Source: Cotesia glomerata
Lineage: Eukaryota > Arthropoda > Insecta > Hymenoptera > Braconidae
Direction of reading: 5' to 3'
DNA: 64,000 nucleotides
NCBI RefSeq assembly: GCF_020080835.1
Contig: NC_058165.1
Coordinates: 4,563,771 to 4,627,770, forward strand
The notes under the pieces are model-generated. The model did not search any database. It had not been told where the DNA came from and worked only from the letters and a program-made list of their open reading frames with translations. The translations under genes and the position numbers were made by a program. Shown here piece after piece: positions 1 to 12,835 of the stretch (position 1 is the first letter of the stretch; each line of letters begins with the position of its first letter).

Positions 1-1027
1 AATAATAACTTTTGTTAAATTGTACTGTATATTATTAACTATTGACGTTTTTAAAGATATAAGCTCATCCTGATGTTACACTCATCAAGAGCTTTCATTT
101 GAGTACCCACATGAATTTTTATATATTTTTCATATATACATATATATAATATATATAAATATATAGAATATATGAAAAATTGATGTGGGTACTCAAATGA
201 AAGGTCTCGATAAGTGTAACCTTAGGATTAGCTTATATCTTTAAAAATGTCTTAAGTTGACAAGGTACAAGGTCAGTTCTTAATTATTGACATTTTTAAA
301 GATGTTAGCTCATCCTGATGTTACGATCATCAAGAGCTTTCATTTGAGTACCCGCATGCATTTTTGATATATTTTTTATATATACATATATATATAGTAT
401 ATATAAATATATAAAATATATGAAAAATCGTTTGGGTACTCAACTGAAAGGTCTCGATAAGTGTAACCTTAGGATTAGCTTATATCTTTAAAAATGTCTT
501 AAGTTGACAAGGTACAAGGTCAGTTCTTAATTATTGACATTTTTAAAGATGTTAGCTCATCCTGATGTTACGATCATCAAGAGCTTTCATTTGAGTACCC
601 GCATACATTTTTTATATATTTTTCATATATACATATATATAGTATATATAAATATATAAAATATATGAAAAATTGATGTGGGTACTCAAATGAAAGGTCT
701 TGATGAGTGTAATCTCGGGGTGAGCTTATATCATTGAAAATGTCAATAGTTGCCAAAATACAAGGTCAATTCTTAATTATTGACATTTTTCAAGGTATAA
801 GCTCATCTCGACGTTACACTCATCAAGAGCTTTCATTTGAGTACCCACATCAATTTTTGATATATTTTTCATATATACATATGTATAATATTTATAAATA
901 TATAAAATATATGAAAAATTGATGTGGGTACTCAAATGAAAGGTCTCGACGAGTGTAACATCAGGATGAGCTTATATCTTCAAAAATGTCAATATTTCAC
1001 AAGATACAAGGTCAGTTCTTAATTATG
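1..1027. repeat. PAL palindromic tandem array, block 1 (4 units)
   Basis: Four tandem units of about 245-250 bp. Each unit has a left arm that includes AAGATATAAGCTCATC, an ACTCATCGAGACCTTTCATT-like stretch and GAGTACCCACAT, then an AT-rich loop of TATATA words, then the reverse complement (ATGTGGGTACTCAAATGAAA and onward). Left arms read GAGTACCC near 101, 346, 593 and 840; right arms start near 181, 430, 674 and 921. The array runs off the left edge of the window. Short open frames here simply read through the hairpin arms and are not genes. Confidence 0.9.
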
Positions 1028-1165
1028 TATCTAGAAACAGAGCATTTTCGAATGCAGCCTAAATACTTATCATAATAAATTGACTATCGGTGAGAATGAT
1101 ATAAAACCTTGAAAAGGCACAAATTTAAGTCACGACTTTTACAATGACACTAAAAAAACCGATTT
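1028..1165 (+). repeat. Flank repeat at the edge of PAL block 1
   Basis: This stretch, which includes GCATTTTCGAATGCAGCC, reappears in reverse complement at 35340-35505, where it again directly adjoins a PAL unit. It is therefore probably the end of the mobile or duplicated unit that carries PAL rather than chance flanking DNA. No open frame or terminal inverted repeat is seen in it. Confidence 0.75.
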
Positions 1166-2105
1166 CATCATATATAACTATCTTGGAAACAAAATTTTTC
1201 TGATTCTCTTAATAATATAAATTAAAAAAATTGCACGTATAGTTTTAAAAATAATTTTTCAATAAAATAAATTACAAAAATTTTCAGATGTCGGCTAATA
1301 AATTTTCATTGAATATTTTGGCTTATTTAAATGATCAAATAAATTTTGACAATGTTAATAATATCTATGAAAGTGACAGATAGTATTGAATAAATGTTAA
1401 GATATAGTCGGACGCATTAATGCATTACAGTCAGACGGATAGAGTTAATAATTTAAAATATGTCCATCTGTGACTCATAAATATTGTATAATTTTATGAG
1501 CAGTTGGTTTAAACGTTACTATGTTGTGTGGAGTGACGGTATGTAGTTCGTAGTATATAGATACAAGATATATAATATATACAAGTGTGTGAGATTCAAA
1601 ATTACCATCAGCTGAATATTAATCATATTCTCTTTGCGTCTCTCTACCCTTCTGTATTCCCTTCTAGCCCCCCGGCAGTATACGCCAACGTCTATTTTAT
1701 ATATCCTCTAGACTCTTACATATTTATGTGATTCCCAATTATTCCGCACTTGTAAGTTAATTTATATTATTTTCATGCTCATCCGATATAAATAATAGCT
1801 TAATTAACATGACTAATAATTAGTTGTTGTTGAAGTAAGTGTGTTAAGATAATGTGAAAAACATAATTTTATACATCGGTTGGCTGATATAGAAAATTTA
1901 ACAAAGAACAAATATAAATAATGGATTTTTAAATAATAGTTGTAGCGGAATTTTTTTTTAAAGTATTTCTTGGAAAATTACAATTTTAAACTCATGCAAG
2001 TACTACGTAATTAGAAAATTTATTTATTCAACGAAACAGTGATCTAGTTTTTGATGTACTTATGTTTTGACAAGATAAAGAATAAATATAAGTACAGAAA
2101 AACCT
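1166..2105. other. Unique AT-rich DNA, no gene seen
   Basis: No repeat family or coding signal is recognised. A pyrimidine-rich patch with slightly higher GC lies at 1630-1715. The last part (2064-2105) resembles the DNA just before block 3 (5470-5510), with a shared AATAAATATAAGTACAGAAA-like stretch, so the PAL-carrying unit may begin here. Confidence 0.5.
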
Positions 2106-4660
2106 CATTAGTTGACGAGATAAAATGTAATTTTTTAATTATTGATATTTTTGAAGATATAAGCTCATTTAGATGTTATATTCATTGAGACCTTTTATTT
2201 AAGTACCCACATCAATTTTTCATATATTTTATATATGTGATATATATTATATTTGTGAAATATATGAAATATATAAAAAATGCATGTGGGTACTCAAATA
2301 AAAGGTCTCGGTGAGTGTAACATGGAAATGAGTTTATATTTTTAAAAATGTCAATAATTAAGAAATGATATTGTATCTTAGCCCCAAATGGTATTTTTAA
2401 AGATGTAAGCTTATCTTGACATAGTACTCATCGAGACCTTTCGTTTGAGTATCCACATGAATTTTTTATATATTGGATATATTTTATATATTTCACAAAT
2501 AATATGTATATAAAATATATGAAAAATTCATGTGGGTACTCAAATGAAAGGTCTTGATAAGTGTAATATCAAGATGAGCTTATATCTTTAAAAATATCAT
2601 TAGTTGACTAGTTGCAATTTTGTTTTTTAATAATTGACATTTTTAAAGATATAAGCTCTTTTTGATGTCATACTTATCGAGACATTTTATTTGAATACCC
2701 ACATGAAGTTTTTTATGTATTTTAGATTTATATATATTTCTGATATTTGTGAAATATATCAAATATATGAAAAATTCATGTGTGTACTCAAATGTAGGTC
2801 TCGATAAGTGCAATATCAAGATGAGCTTACATCTTTGAAAATACTATTAGGGAACAAGATACAATGTTATTTGTTCATTATTGACATTTTAAAGATATAA
2901 GCTCACCCTGATATTACACTTATCGAGGCCTTTTATTTGAGTACCCACATGAATTTTTTATATATTTTATACATATAATATTTGTGAAATATATAAAATA
3001 TATGAAAAATTCGTGTGGGTACTCAAATGAAAGGTCTTGATAAGTGTAATATCAAGATGAGCTTATATCTTTAAAAATATCATTAGTTGACTAGTTGCAA
3101 TGTTGTTTTTTAATAATTGACATTTTTAAAGATATAAGCTCTTTTTGATGTTATACTTATCGAGACCTTTTATTTAAGTACCCACATCAATTTTTCATAT
3201 ATTTTATATATTTCACAAATATCATATATGTCACATATATAAAATATATGAAAAATTGATGTGGGTACTCAAATGGAAGGTCTCAATGAGTGTAACATCA
3301 AGATAAGTTAGATAAGACGAAATACAATGTCATTTCTTAATTATTGACATTTTTAAAGATATAAGCTCACCCTGATGTTACACTTATCGAGACCTTTTAT
3401 TTGAATACCCACATGAAGTTTTTTATATATTATATATATATATTTCTGATATTTGTGAAGTATATAAAATATATGAAAAATTCGTGTGGGTACTTAAATG
3501 TAGGTCTTGATAAGTGCAATATCAAGATGAGCTTACATCTTTGAAAATACTATTAGGGAACAAGATACAATGTTATCTGTTCATTATTGACATTTTAAAG
3601 ATATAAGCTCACCCTGATATTACACTTATCGAGGCCTTTTATTTGAGTACCCACATGAATTTTTCATATATTTTATATATATAATATTTGTGAAGTATAT
3701 AAAATATATGAAAAATTCGTGGGTACTTAAATGTAGGTCTTGATGAGTGCAATATCAAGATGAGCTTACATATTTAACAATACCATTAGGGAACAAGATA
3801 CAATGGTATTTGTTCATTATTGGCATTTTTATAGATATAAGCTCACCCTGATGTTACACTTATCGAGACCTTTTATTTAAGTACCCACATGAAGTTTTTT
3901 ATATATTTTATATATATGATATTTCTGATATTTGTAAAATATATAAAATATATGAAAAATTCATGTGGGTACTCAAATGAAAGGTCTCGATTAGTACAAT
4001 ATCAAGATGAGCTTACATCTTCGAAAATACCATGAAGGAACAAGATACAATGTTATTTGTTCATTATTGACATTTTTAAAGATATAAGCTTATTCTGGTG
4101 TTACACTCATCGAAATCTTTTATTTGAGTACCTACATGATTTTTTTTATATATTTTATATAAATGATATTCGTGAAATATATAAAATATATGAAAAATTC
4201 TTGTGGGTATTCAAATGAAAGGTCTCAATGCGTTTAATATCAAGATAAGCTTATATCGTTAAAAATATCATTAGGTGACGAAATACAATGTCATTTCTTA
4301 ATTATTGACATTTTCAACGATTTAAGCTCACCGTGATGTTATACTTATCGAGACCTTTTATTTGAGTACCCACATGGAGTTTTTTATATATTTTACATAT
4401 ATGATATTTCTTATATTTATGAAATATATAATATATATCAAATATATGAAAAATTCATGTGGGTACTCAAATGAAAGGTCTCGATTAGTACAATATCAAG
4501 ATGAGCTCACATTTTTGAAAATACCATTAGGAAACAAGGTACAATGTTATTTGTTCATTATTGACATTTTTAAAGATATACGCTCATTCTGATGCTACAT
4601 TCATCGAAACCTTTTATTTGAGTACCCACATCAATTTTTTGTATATACTATATTTCTGAT
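2106..4660. repeat. PAL palindromic tandem array, block 2 (about 10.5 units)
   Basis: The longest PAL block. Left arms with GAGTACCCACAT or close variants occur near 2200, 2448, 2690, 2938, 3175, 3404, 3645, 3880, 4126, 4367 and 4618; matching right arms follow about 80 bp later in ten of these. Unit spacing is about 225-250 bp. The last unit is cut within its loop near 4660. Units differ from one another by scattered substitutions and by loop length, so the array is not freshly homogenised. Confidence 0.9.
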
Positions 4661-5485
4661 ATGATTATCTTAAGTATATCATCCTTTACTTTAAATATAT
4701 ATCAACAAGTTAATAACAATTAAAAAATTTTTATATAAGAAATAATGAACTATTATATTTTAGCAAGAAACTTAAAAATGAAATATTATTTTTACATCAG
4801 CTTCAGACATATATAGAATATATCATTCATCCTTACTATAATAAAATAACAAGTCTTAGCCTTGTAATGCAATTAATTACTATGAAGTCCTTAATTAAGT
4901 CACTTACAAAGATATACATTAATCATACCCTAACAACAACTACATACATTACTCCGTCTCATAGACTAATCACCTAGTTAACTGGTAATTAATCACAAAA
5001 CCCTTGACTATACAACCACCCCGTATCACAATGACGTCCCAATAATATCCCAATCATGTTCCAGTGATGTGGAGACAAAGGATCAAGTCTCTCATCATAA
5101 TGATATTCACAACAAGCGTATGATAATCACGAAGGCCATTTGCCTGATCAACGTCCAGTCTTTGCGATATGTATGTCCATTTATAAATATATCTATATAT
5201 GTATATACGTGGGGTGACACGGATGTACAATCCCACGTTTCGTGATTTATAGGACAGGGCGATGAGTACGCGATGGAAGACCACGTCCTATCCCTGACGG
5301 AAGCATGTACTGCGCCATTAAATTCAATACAGGCACCCAGGAACTCCCAGTAGGTCCATGTAAACTCGCGTCATGTATAATATCTCTCACATACCAGTGT
5401 CTATCGCTCTAGGTACATGATAATACCAACCGTAATTACATGTTATATATTTATTTTATATTTTAAATAAAACTTGACGCGATCA
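4661..5485. other. Unique DNA between PAL blocks
   Basis: Mixed-complexity DNA with a somewhat higher-GC stretch at 4985-5420. The 76-residue minus-strand frame at 5054-5284 has no recognisable motif and low-complexity Tyr/Ile runs, so I do not call it. Nothing else is supported. Confidence 0.5.
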
Positions 5486-7070
5486 AGAATAAATTTGAGT
5501 ACAGAAAAATATAATTAGTTGGCAAAATACAATGTAATTTCTTAATTATTGACATTTTTAAAGATATAAGCTCATCATGAGGTTACACTCATCGAGACCT
5601 TTCATTTGAGTACCCACATCACTTTTTTGTATATTTTATATATTTCACAAATATCATATATAGAAAAAAATATGAGAAATATATAAAAAATTGATGTGGG
5701 TACTCAAATGAAAGGTCTTGATGAGTGTAATATCAAGATGAGCTTATCTCTTTAAAAATGTCAATAATTAAGAAATTACAGTGTATCTTGTCTCCTAATT
5801 ATATTTTTAAAGATATAAGCTCATATTGATATTACATTCATCAAAACCTTTCATTTGAGTACCTACATGAATTTTTCATATATTTTATATATATCACAAT
5901 TATAACGAATATCAGATATACAAAATATATATGAAAAATACATGTGGGTACTCAAATGAAAGGTCTCGATGAGTGTAGCATGGAAATCAGTTTATATCTT
6001 TAAAAATGTCAATAATTAAAAATGACATTATAACTTGTCAACTAACGGTGTTATTGAAGATATAAGCTTATCTTGGTATTACACTCATCAAGACCTTTCA
6101 TTTGAGTACCCACATGAATTTTTCATATATTTTATATATATCACAAATATAACGAATATCAGATATATAAAATATATATGAAAAATACATGTGGGTACTC
6201 AAATGAAAGGTCTCGATGAGTGTGACATCATGATGAGCTTTTATCTTTAAAAATGTCAATAATGAAGATATAACATTGTATCTTGTCAACTAATGATATT
6301 TTTACAGATATAAGCTCATCTTGATATTACATTTATCGAGACCTTTTATTTGAATACCCACATGTATTGTTTATATATTTTATAAATATCACAAATATAT
6401 CGAATATCATATATATACCAAATATATAAAAAAAATCATGTAGGTACTCAAATGAAAGGTCTTGATGAATGTAACATGAAAATGAGTTTATATCTTTAGA
6501 AATGTTAATAATTAAAAAATGACATTGTAACTTTTCAACTAACAGTGTTATTGAAGATATAAGCTCATCTTAGTATTACACTTTTCAAGACCTTTCATTT
6601 GAGTACCCACATCAATTTTTCATATATTTTATATATTTCGCAAATATCAGGAATATTATATATGTAAAATATATATGAAAAATACATGTGGGTATTCAAA
6701 TGAAAGGTCTCGGCGACTGTAACATCATGATGAGCTTATATCTTAATAAATGTCAATAATTAAGAAATTACATTTATTTTGTCTCCTAATGATATTTTTA
6801 AAGCTATAAGCTCATCTTTATATTACACTCATCGAGACCTTTCATTTGAGTTGCCACATGAATTTTTCATATATTTCATATATTTCACAAATATCACAAA
6901 TATATCATATATATAAAATGTATAAAAAAATCATGTGGGTACTCAAATGAAAGGTCTCGATGAGTGTAACATCAAGATGAGCTTATATCTTGAAAAATAT
7001 CATTACTTAACAAGATACAATGTCATTTCTTAATTATTGACAATTTTTAAATCTATAAGCTCTTTCGATT
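5486..7070. repeat. PAL palindromic tandem array, block 3 (6 units)
   Basis: Left arms near 5607, 5854, 6104, 6352, 6600 and 6846, with right arms near 5692, 5940, 6187, 6437, 6687 and 6932, so spacing is a steady 247 bp or so. The upstream flank resembles that of block 2. The array ends in a degraded partial unit around 7020-7070. Confidence 0.9.
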
Positions 7071-7847
7071 GTTAATTTCTTGATTTCTTATTGCTCATTT
7101 TTTTTTAAATAAATTTTTTTTTTCACTGTATACATACTTCAACATTCTAAAAATTTTTAGTCGAAACCTGACTTTTGAAGAGGGCTCTTAGAAAATAATA
7201 ATTTAGTAAAACACAAATTTTCCTGGGAAACTGCAAAAAAAAATAGTTGTTTTTTTCTTTCAGCGTGATGTATACATATGTAAATACATACATCGGCAAA
7301 TATATATAATATATAGTATGCGATTATAAAAAACTCGAATCGAAGTAATATAAGAGATGTATTATGTATACAAACGGTAGAACGTGCTTAGAAATAAATA
7401 TTTTAGCGCGTATAAACAAATGGAAAAGGAAGTAGTTGACTGGTAGTTTTGTAGTTGGTGGATGGTTCGTTCTTATAACGAAGGAAATAAATTTCCGGTG
7501 ACATACGGAGTAGAGGAGGTAGCATTCGATAGATAGCAATCGTAATTTACATCGTTGAGCGGGTGTTTGACATTTTCAATCTAAAGGTTCTGCAAGTAGC
7601 GCTTGTAAAGAACCACTATTACATTTATATATATTTATACGAATACATATATATTAAAGAGCGATACACGTGAAACTGTGCGATAAGAGAAAGCGACTTT
7701 ATAATAAATGTCGAGAGAGCATTAGCGGCGACATTACAAGATGCCTCTTGAAAACGTATTAAGACCAAATAGCTCCATCCTTCACATTACCTTCACTCGC
7801 TCCAATAACCACTTACCAGTTATTTTACTCCATTAAATGCACTTACA

Positions 7848-7852
<5 letters not shown>
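7071..7852. other. Unique AT-rich DNA
   Basis: No repeat match elsewhere in the window. A stretch of more ordinary complexity lies at 7320-7800. The 71-residue minus-strand frame at 7324-7539 is not recognisable. Nothing further is supported. Confidence 0.5.

Positions 7853-7902
<50 letters not shown>
7853..7902. repeat. (AT)n microsatellite
   Basis: Uninterrupted AT dinucleotides over about 50 bp, bounded by ACATGTAC on the left and ACATGCAC on the right. Confidence 0.95.
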
Positions 7903-7906
<4 letters not shown>

Positions 7907-8385
7907 GCACACATGTCTTTCTCCATCTCCATCCCCGGACATACATGTTGGTACCAACAAATATCATTTATAAGGATGTACAATTGGATCTCTACTATTA
8001 CACATAGTGTATTAAACAATAATTAAACTCTGTAATTTATGCGTGTGAAAAAAATCTTCAATTCTTTGAGTGAAGTTATTCCTTGTAAAGTTATTGAATG
8101 AGCACAAATAATAGTTTGAGTAAATAATAGTTAGATGCACCGCGTTAAATCTTGTACTAATATATCTCTGCTCATAAAAGCTTGAAACAAGTCCGAAGTT
8201 AATTATATTATATACTAGTAAATTATACTAATTATTATATACTAGGAATTTTACTTATTCCATAAGTCGTTTAAGTAATTATAAGCTTATTATTCAAGGG
8301 TGATATTAATTGGATATTAATTAGGATTATGAAATGATATGGGTATTCAAAAACAAGTATTTTCTTATTTATTTCACTATTACAA
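7903..8385. other. Unique AT-rich DNA
   Basis: No family member, RNA gene or credible coding frame seen. Includes a short ATTATATACTAGTAAATTAT-like inverted repeat near 8205-8245. Confidence 0.5.
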
Positions 8386-9440
8386 GTTTTCTTAACAATT
8401 TTAAAGATATAAGCTCATTTTGATGTTACACTCATCGAGACCTTTCATTTGAGTACCCACATCAATTTTTCAAATATTTTGTATGTGATATATATGATAA
8501 TTGTGAAATATATAAAATATATAAAAAAATTATGTGGGTACTCAAATGAAAGGTCTCGATGAGTGTAACATCATGATGAGCTTATATCTTTAAAAATGTC
8601 AATAATTAAGGAATGACAATGTAACTTGTCAACTAATGATGTTATTAGTGATATAAGCTCATTTTCATGTTACACTCATCGAGACCTTTCATATGAGTAC
8701 CCACATGAATTTTTTATATATTTGATATATTTTACGAATATCAGAAATATCATATATATAAAATATATAAAAAAATCATGTGGGTACTTAAATGAAAGGT
8801 CTCAATGAGTGTAACATCATGATGAACTTATATCTTAAAAAATTCCAATAATTAAGAAATTACATTGTATTTCGTCTCCTAATGATATTTTGAATTATAT
8901 AAGCTCATCCTAATGTTACACTTATCGAGACCTTTCATTTGAGTACCCACATGAATTTTTTTATACATATGAGATATTTCACAAATATTATATATATCAC
9001 TTATATAAAATATATGAAAAATTCATGCGGGTACTCAAATGAAAGGTCTCGATGAGTGTAACATTAAGATGAGCTTATATCATTAAAAATATCGTTAGGT
9101 GACGAAATACAATGTAATTTCTTAATTATTGACATTTTTAAAGATACAAGCTCATCATGATGTTACACTCATCGAGGCCTTTCATTTGAGTACCCACATG
9201 ACTTTTTTATATATTTTATATATATATGATATTTCTGATATTCAAGATATATATAAAAAATTCATGTGGGTACTCAAATGAAAGGTCTCGATGAGTGTAA
9301 CATCATGATGAGCTTATATCTTTAAAAATATCATTAGTTTATAAAATACAACATAATTTCTTAAATATTGACATTTCCGCAAATATAAGATCGTTCTGAT
9401 GTTACATTTATCGATACCTTTCATTCTAATACTTATATGA
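8386..9440. repeat. PAL palindromic tandem array, block 4 (about 4.5 units)
   Basis: Left arms near 8448, 8694, 8940 and 9187; right arms near 8531, 8779, 9026 and 9266. A decayed left arm follows at 9360-9440, where the palindrome loses its partner. Same unit length and arm sequence as the other PAL blocks. Confidence 0.9.
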
Positions 9441-11341
9441 ATTTTTTACGGGTGATATTTTTGAAAAAAACAATATAGAATTATTTGGAGTACAACAATA
9501 TATAACAATTTTCTTTATCCGTAAATTCATGAAAAGTATAAAAATTTTTTTGTTGCAACCTTAAGTGTTTATAAGTAAAATTATGAAACAATTCTTAAGA
9601 TAAATCCATAAAATTCAGAAATTTTTAAAAGAGTATTCCACTGCTATCAATAATTTATGTAAAACATAAAGTCAATTATAATAATATTTACTGTTAAAAA
9701 CATGTAAATTAGAGATTCGGGTCTGATTAATTTTACTAAAATAAGACATTATTTATGTATTATTTTGTACGGTCATGTGTTGAAATATTTTTATCTTAAA
9801 TAATATCTTTAAAGTATTTATGCTTGACAAAAGTCATTAAAAATTTTAAACGTCTACCTTCAGTAAAGTATTAACATAAATAAACAGTCGACAAAATATT
9901 CTCATAAGAATTAGTGGAACAAAAAACAATTGGGACATTATTTAGAGTTACAGATCCGTAATTACATCGAGTGTATTTAATTAAGTGAATATATGATTAA
10001 TTAGAGTGAATAAATCTGAAAATTTTAATTAAAAAAAATCTCATCTATAATTTAGTCACCTACCAGGCTATTATCAACAAAACAACCATAATTTTATTCA
10101 ACTAAACTGTTTGATTAATGTGATGCATTAATTATGATAATGCATTACATCTCCGAAGTCGAAAAAAAAAAAAAAAACAAATCTAATCGAATAAATTTAA
10201 ACATTTTTTTCTATACAATTGATTCGTGCATCTAACTATATACATATATAGGTTTTATCTTTCTTTGGGAACCTCTGGCTGAATAATTTATAAAAATCTG
10301 TGCGGGGGTCTCAACGAGTTTTACGTACCAAAAGTTGAAACGATGCCGACGCGAGATCCCGGACGCTTTTATAATTAGGCTACGAAACGAATTGCGCCTG
10401 ACATCATATCGACTACCTAACCCAAACCTAACTAACGAGCCTTCGTTCCATTCGATCGCGCGCGAATAAATCTTCCCTCCGTATCTCTGCCATTATCGTA
10501 AATCTTCCGACACCGCCGCCGTTGGAAGTCTGTGCGTGTTGGCTTTTTATTTTACCTTTTTTTTTTTTTATTTTCTATTTTACTTTTATTTATTTATTTA
10601 TTTTTCTACCGGATAAACCTTTTCGTTTAAATTATACTTGACGTTTGTCATAAATCATAGATACATTAACAAATAATTATTCCTACCATGCTATTTATTT
10701 TATCGCTTTTAAATGACTAATTTTCATTATAATCATTTACCACTCAAATCTGTTAAGTTAAAGCCGATTCAAATGGAAAAATTATATTGGAAAATTTTTA
10801 AGTTCCTCTCCCGTAAAATAATCATTTAATTCTTATTAAAAAATAAGAAAAATAAAAATTTGTACACTTTAAATATGTCTATTAATATAAATATTAAATA
10901 TTTTATTAACAAATATTGAATATTTGTTGCTAAAAAAAAATTTTTTTCTATTTTTTGAATAATTAAGATTGTTTAAAAATGCGTAGAATTATTAATAAAA
11001 TTTTAGATAGTTAAATATAAAAAAAGGTTAATAAATGGTAATTTTATTTTAGTAAGAAAATTCAGACGACGGAATACAATATAAATTTAATTGAGTATTA
11101 TGTGAAGCATCCGATTCAAAAAAATTTTTTTTTTTCTTATGTAATTTTTTGGGCCGTAATAAAAAAAAAACCGCAGACAAAATAACCATGGATAAAATAA
11201 TAGGATGACAAAATATCCAGATCATAAAAGCTTATAATTAATCTCTCGAAAATAGATCAACAAGTATGATTTAAAAATGCTTACCGTAAGATGGACGGTG
11301 TGGCTTAATGTATATAGAATAAGCGAAAAGGAAGTTTAGTA
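9441..11341. other. Unique DNA with a higher-GC island at 10290-10535
   Basis: Mostly AT-rich with homopolymer runs. The island at 10290-10535 stands out with several CpGs and words such as GATCGCGCGCG and CACCGCCGCCG. It also holds CCTAACCCAAACCTAACTAA, which resembles the insect telomeric repeat CCTAA but is not a tandem run. It could be a promoter or other regulatory island; no open frame supports an exon. At 11165-11215 the words GACAAAATAACC and GACAAAATAT recur, the reverse complement of the motif array at 12095-12220. Confidence 0.45.
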
Positions 11342-11348
11342 TAGAACG

Positions 11349-11420
11349 GGTAGCTCAAATAGTAAAGTAACCGACATGTCTTCGGAAGGTTCTGGGTTCG
11401 AATCCCAGTCCGAGCTATCT
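11349..11420 (+). pseudogene. tRNA-like sequence, probable pseudogene or SINE head
   Basis: It contains TAGCTCAAATAGTAAAG, a degenerate box A region, and a good box B with a T-arm: CTGGG, loop TTCGAAT, CCCAG. The outer strands GGTAGCT (11349-11355) and AGCTATC pair over 7 positions with one G-U. However the D arm does not fold properly, the anticodon stem is only about 4 bp (CCGA/TCGG), and the standard layout relative to box A is shifted. A T-run (TTTTT) follows soon after. I treat it as a decayed tRNA or tRNA-derived element rather than a working gene. Confidence 0.5.
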
Positions 11421-11754
11421 AATAATTTTTCTCGCATATTCTATAAACTCACATTAAGAAGGTCCTCTCTAATTCCTTTTTCAATCCTTTCCTACCAATT
11501 ATCATGTTACGTGAATGTGGAACGCTTGACGTAATAATTACCGTAACTCCTATTCTTTCCCGCTTCACAGCATTATTTAATTTTAATTTTAGGAGCCTGC
11601 CCCGCTTCAAGTGGAAGGGGAAGGGGAAGTAAGCGTTATTTTGATGTGCTCTTTTTCCACGGATTTTGTGTGTATTTATTCGAAAATAGGCCAACACATG
11701 AGTTTTTTACCGTATTGTGCTCTTTTTTCATAAATTTTGTGTGTTTATGCGAAA
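11421..11754. other. Unique DNA with a local direct repeat
   Basis: Two imperfect copies of a stretch of about 42 bp lie at 11646-11690 and 11717-11757 (TGCTCTTTTT then TTTTGTGTGTATTTATTCGA). The small minus-strand frames here overlap TH and LINE sequence downstream and are not supported as genes. Confidence 0.5.
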
Positions 11755-12071
11755 ATATTTTTTTCTCCCCTCCGGACGGAAAGCGGCAATTTTCCGCCCG
11801 CTGCGCTAAATGAAAATGCCGCTTTCCGCCTCCGTCGAGGAGAAAAATAGTATTCATACCAATGTAATTTAAATATTGATGGCTTTGAGGGAGCTTAGGT
11901 TCCAGAGTCAAATAAATTTTTTATCTATCTATCTATCTATCTATTCTCACCACGGGCAGGAAATAAGAAAGCCTCAGATCACATGTTTGTCGACCTCGGC
12001 TTCGCCTCGGTCAACAATTACCTGTAATCTGAGACATTTCTTATTTTCCTGCCCTAGGTAAGAAATATACT
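11755..12071 (-). mobile_element. TH two-hairpin MITE, copy 1 (interrupted)
   Basis: Reverse-orientation copy of the TH family seen intact at 26639-26859. The first part is the hairpin built on GGAAAGCGGC and GCCGCTTTCC; the second is the hairpin carrying GCCTCAGATCACATG, CGACCTCGGCTTCGCCTCGG and CTGAGACATTTCTTATTT. The two hairpins are separated here by the LINE 3' fragment at 11853-11942, which is absent from the 26.6-kb copy, so the LINE tail inserted into this MITE. Confidence 0.8.
11853..11942 (+). mobile_element. LINE 3' end, severely 5'-truncated
   Basis: About 90 bp, from ACCAATGTAATTTAAATATT to GGAGCTTAGGTTCCAGAGTC, ending in a (TCTA)n tail. The same sequence with the same tail forms the 3' end of the LINE remnant at 49764-50209 (minus strand). 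Extreme 5' truncation with a short tandem tail is typical of target-primed reverse transcription. Confidence 0.75.
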
Positions 12072-12094
12072 ATTTCGTTCGATTATTTTATTAC

Positions 12095-12220
12095 GTGGTT
12101 ATAATGTCGTTTGGTTATTTTGTCCACGGTTTATTTTTCTTCGGTTATTTTGTCGTTTGGTTATTTTGTCCTGGTTTTTTTTTTTTTTTTTTTTTTTTGT
12201 CGCGGTTATCTAGTCGCGAC
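12095..12220 (+). repeat. Short phased motif array GGTTATTTTGTC
   Basis: The word GGTTATTTTGTC, or a one- to two-base variant, occurs near 12111, 12143, 12157 and 12204, separated by short spacers that include CCACGG, TCG and a T-run. Similar words occur in reverse complement at 11165-11215. It looks like the interior of an unidentified repeat; no ends are seen. Confidence 0.5.
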
Positions 12221-12835
12221 ACCGTAATTTTTTTATATTTCGAATTAAAATTAAAAAAATCTTTTTTTGATTTTTCACTCATAACTTATACAAAAATGAT
12301 CCAAATTCAAATTTTTTCTTTAAAATTTTTATTTTTGAATGAAAAAAAGGCTGTAGAAAAATTTACAAAAGCTACTAGTTTAATTTTTTTCTAAAAACAT
12401 TCAAAGCTATTAAAAACTTTTATACCATTCAAAATTTCATTAGAATTTTCGTAAATAATCATCAATATATCAGGTATAAAAAACTATAAAAATGATCAAT
12501 TTTTCCTTTGATACCAAACAACACCGTTTCGTCATCAGCATCACTCTGACTTCAAGTATCTGACAAAAATAACTCATAAATCGTGTACATATTTCATGTT
12601 TCCTGATCATTAATCTCCTTTTTATAGTTTTACAGAACTAATATGAACAAAATAGAAGCAGTGTGAAAATTCGGAAACTATCTTGACCTAAACAATATGA
12701 AAACAATGCAAAATCCCAGTCAGCATTATGAGGCGTGCAATAATATAACAAGCTTTTAACTCGAAAATGATACATCTGTCAGACATAATACAATATTACT
12801 TAAACACGAGAGCTCGCGAGCGAATTGCTGGGACA
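12221..12835. other. Unique AT-rich DNA
   Basis: No family or gene recognised. It ends at the start of BP copy A. Confidence 0.45.

Noticed and set aside
734..922. Open frames with recurring YTHQELSFEYPH-type peptides in PAL arrays
   Set aside because: They are read-throughs of palindrome arms and TA-rich loops; the same peptide appears from both strands and breaks in most units.
1..4660. Evenly spaced repeats resembling a CRISPR array
   Set aside because: Units are 245 bp, palindromic over most of their length and have no unique spacers; the setting is eukaryotic.
10411..10432. Telomere-like CCTAACCCAAACCTAACTAA
   Set aside because: Only loosely matches the insect CCTAA repeat and is not in tandem; probably chance.
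11349..11420. A functional tRNA gene
   Set aside because: Good T arm but no proper D arm, a short anticodon stem and shifted spacing; kept only as a pseudogene.
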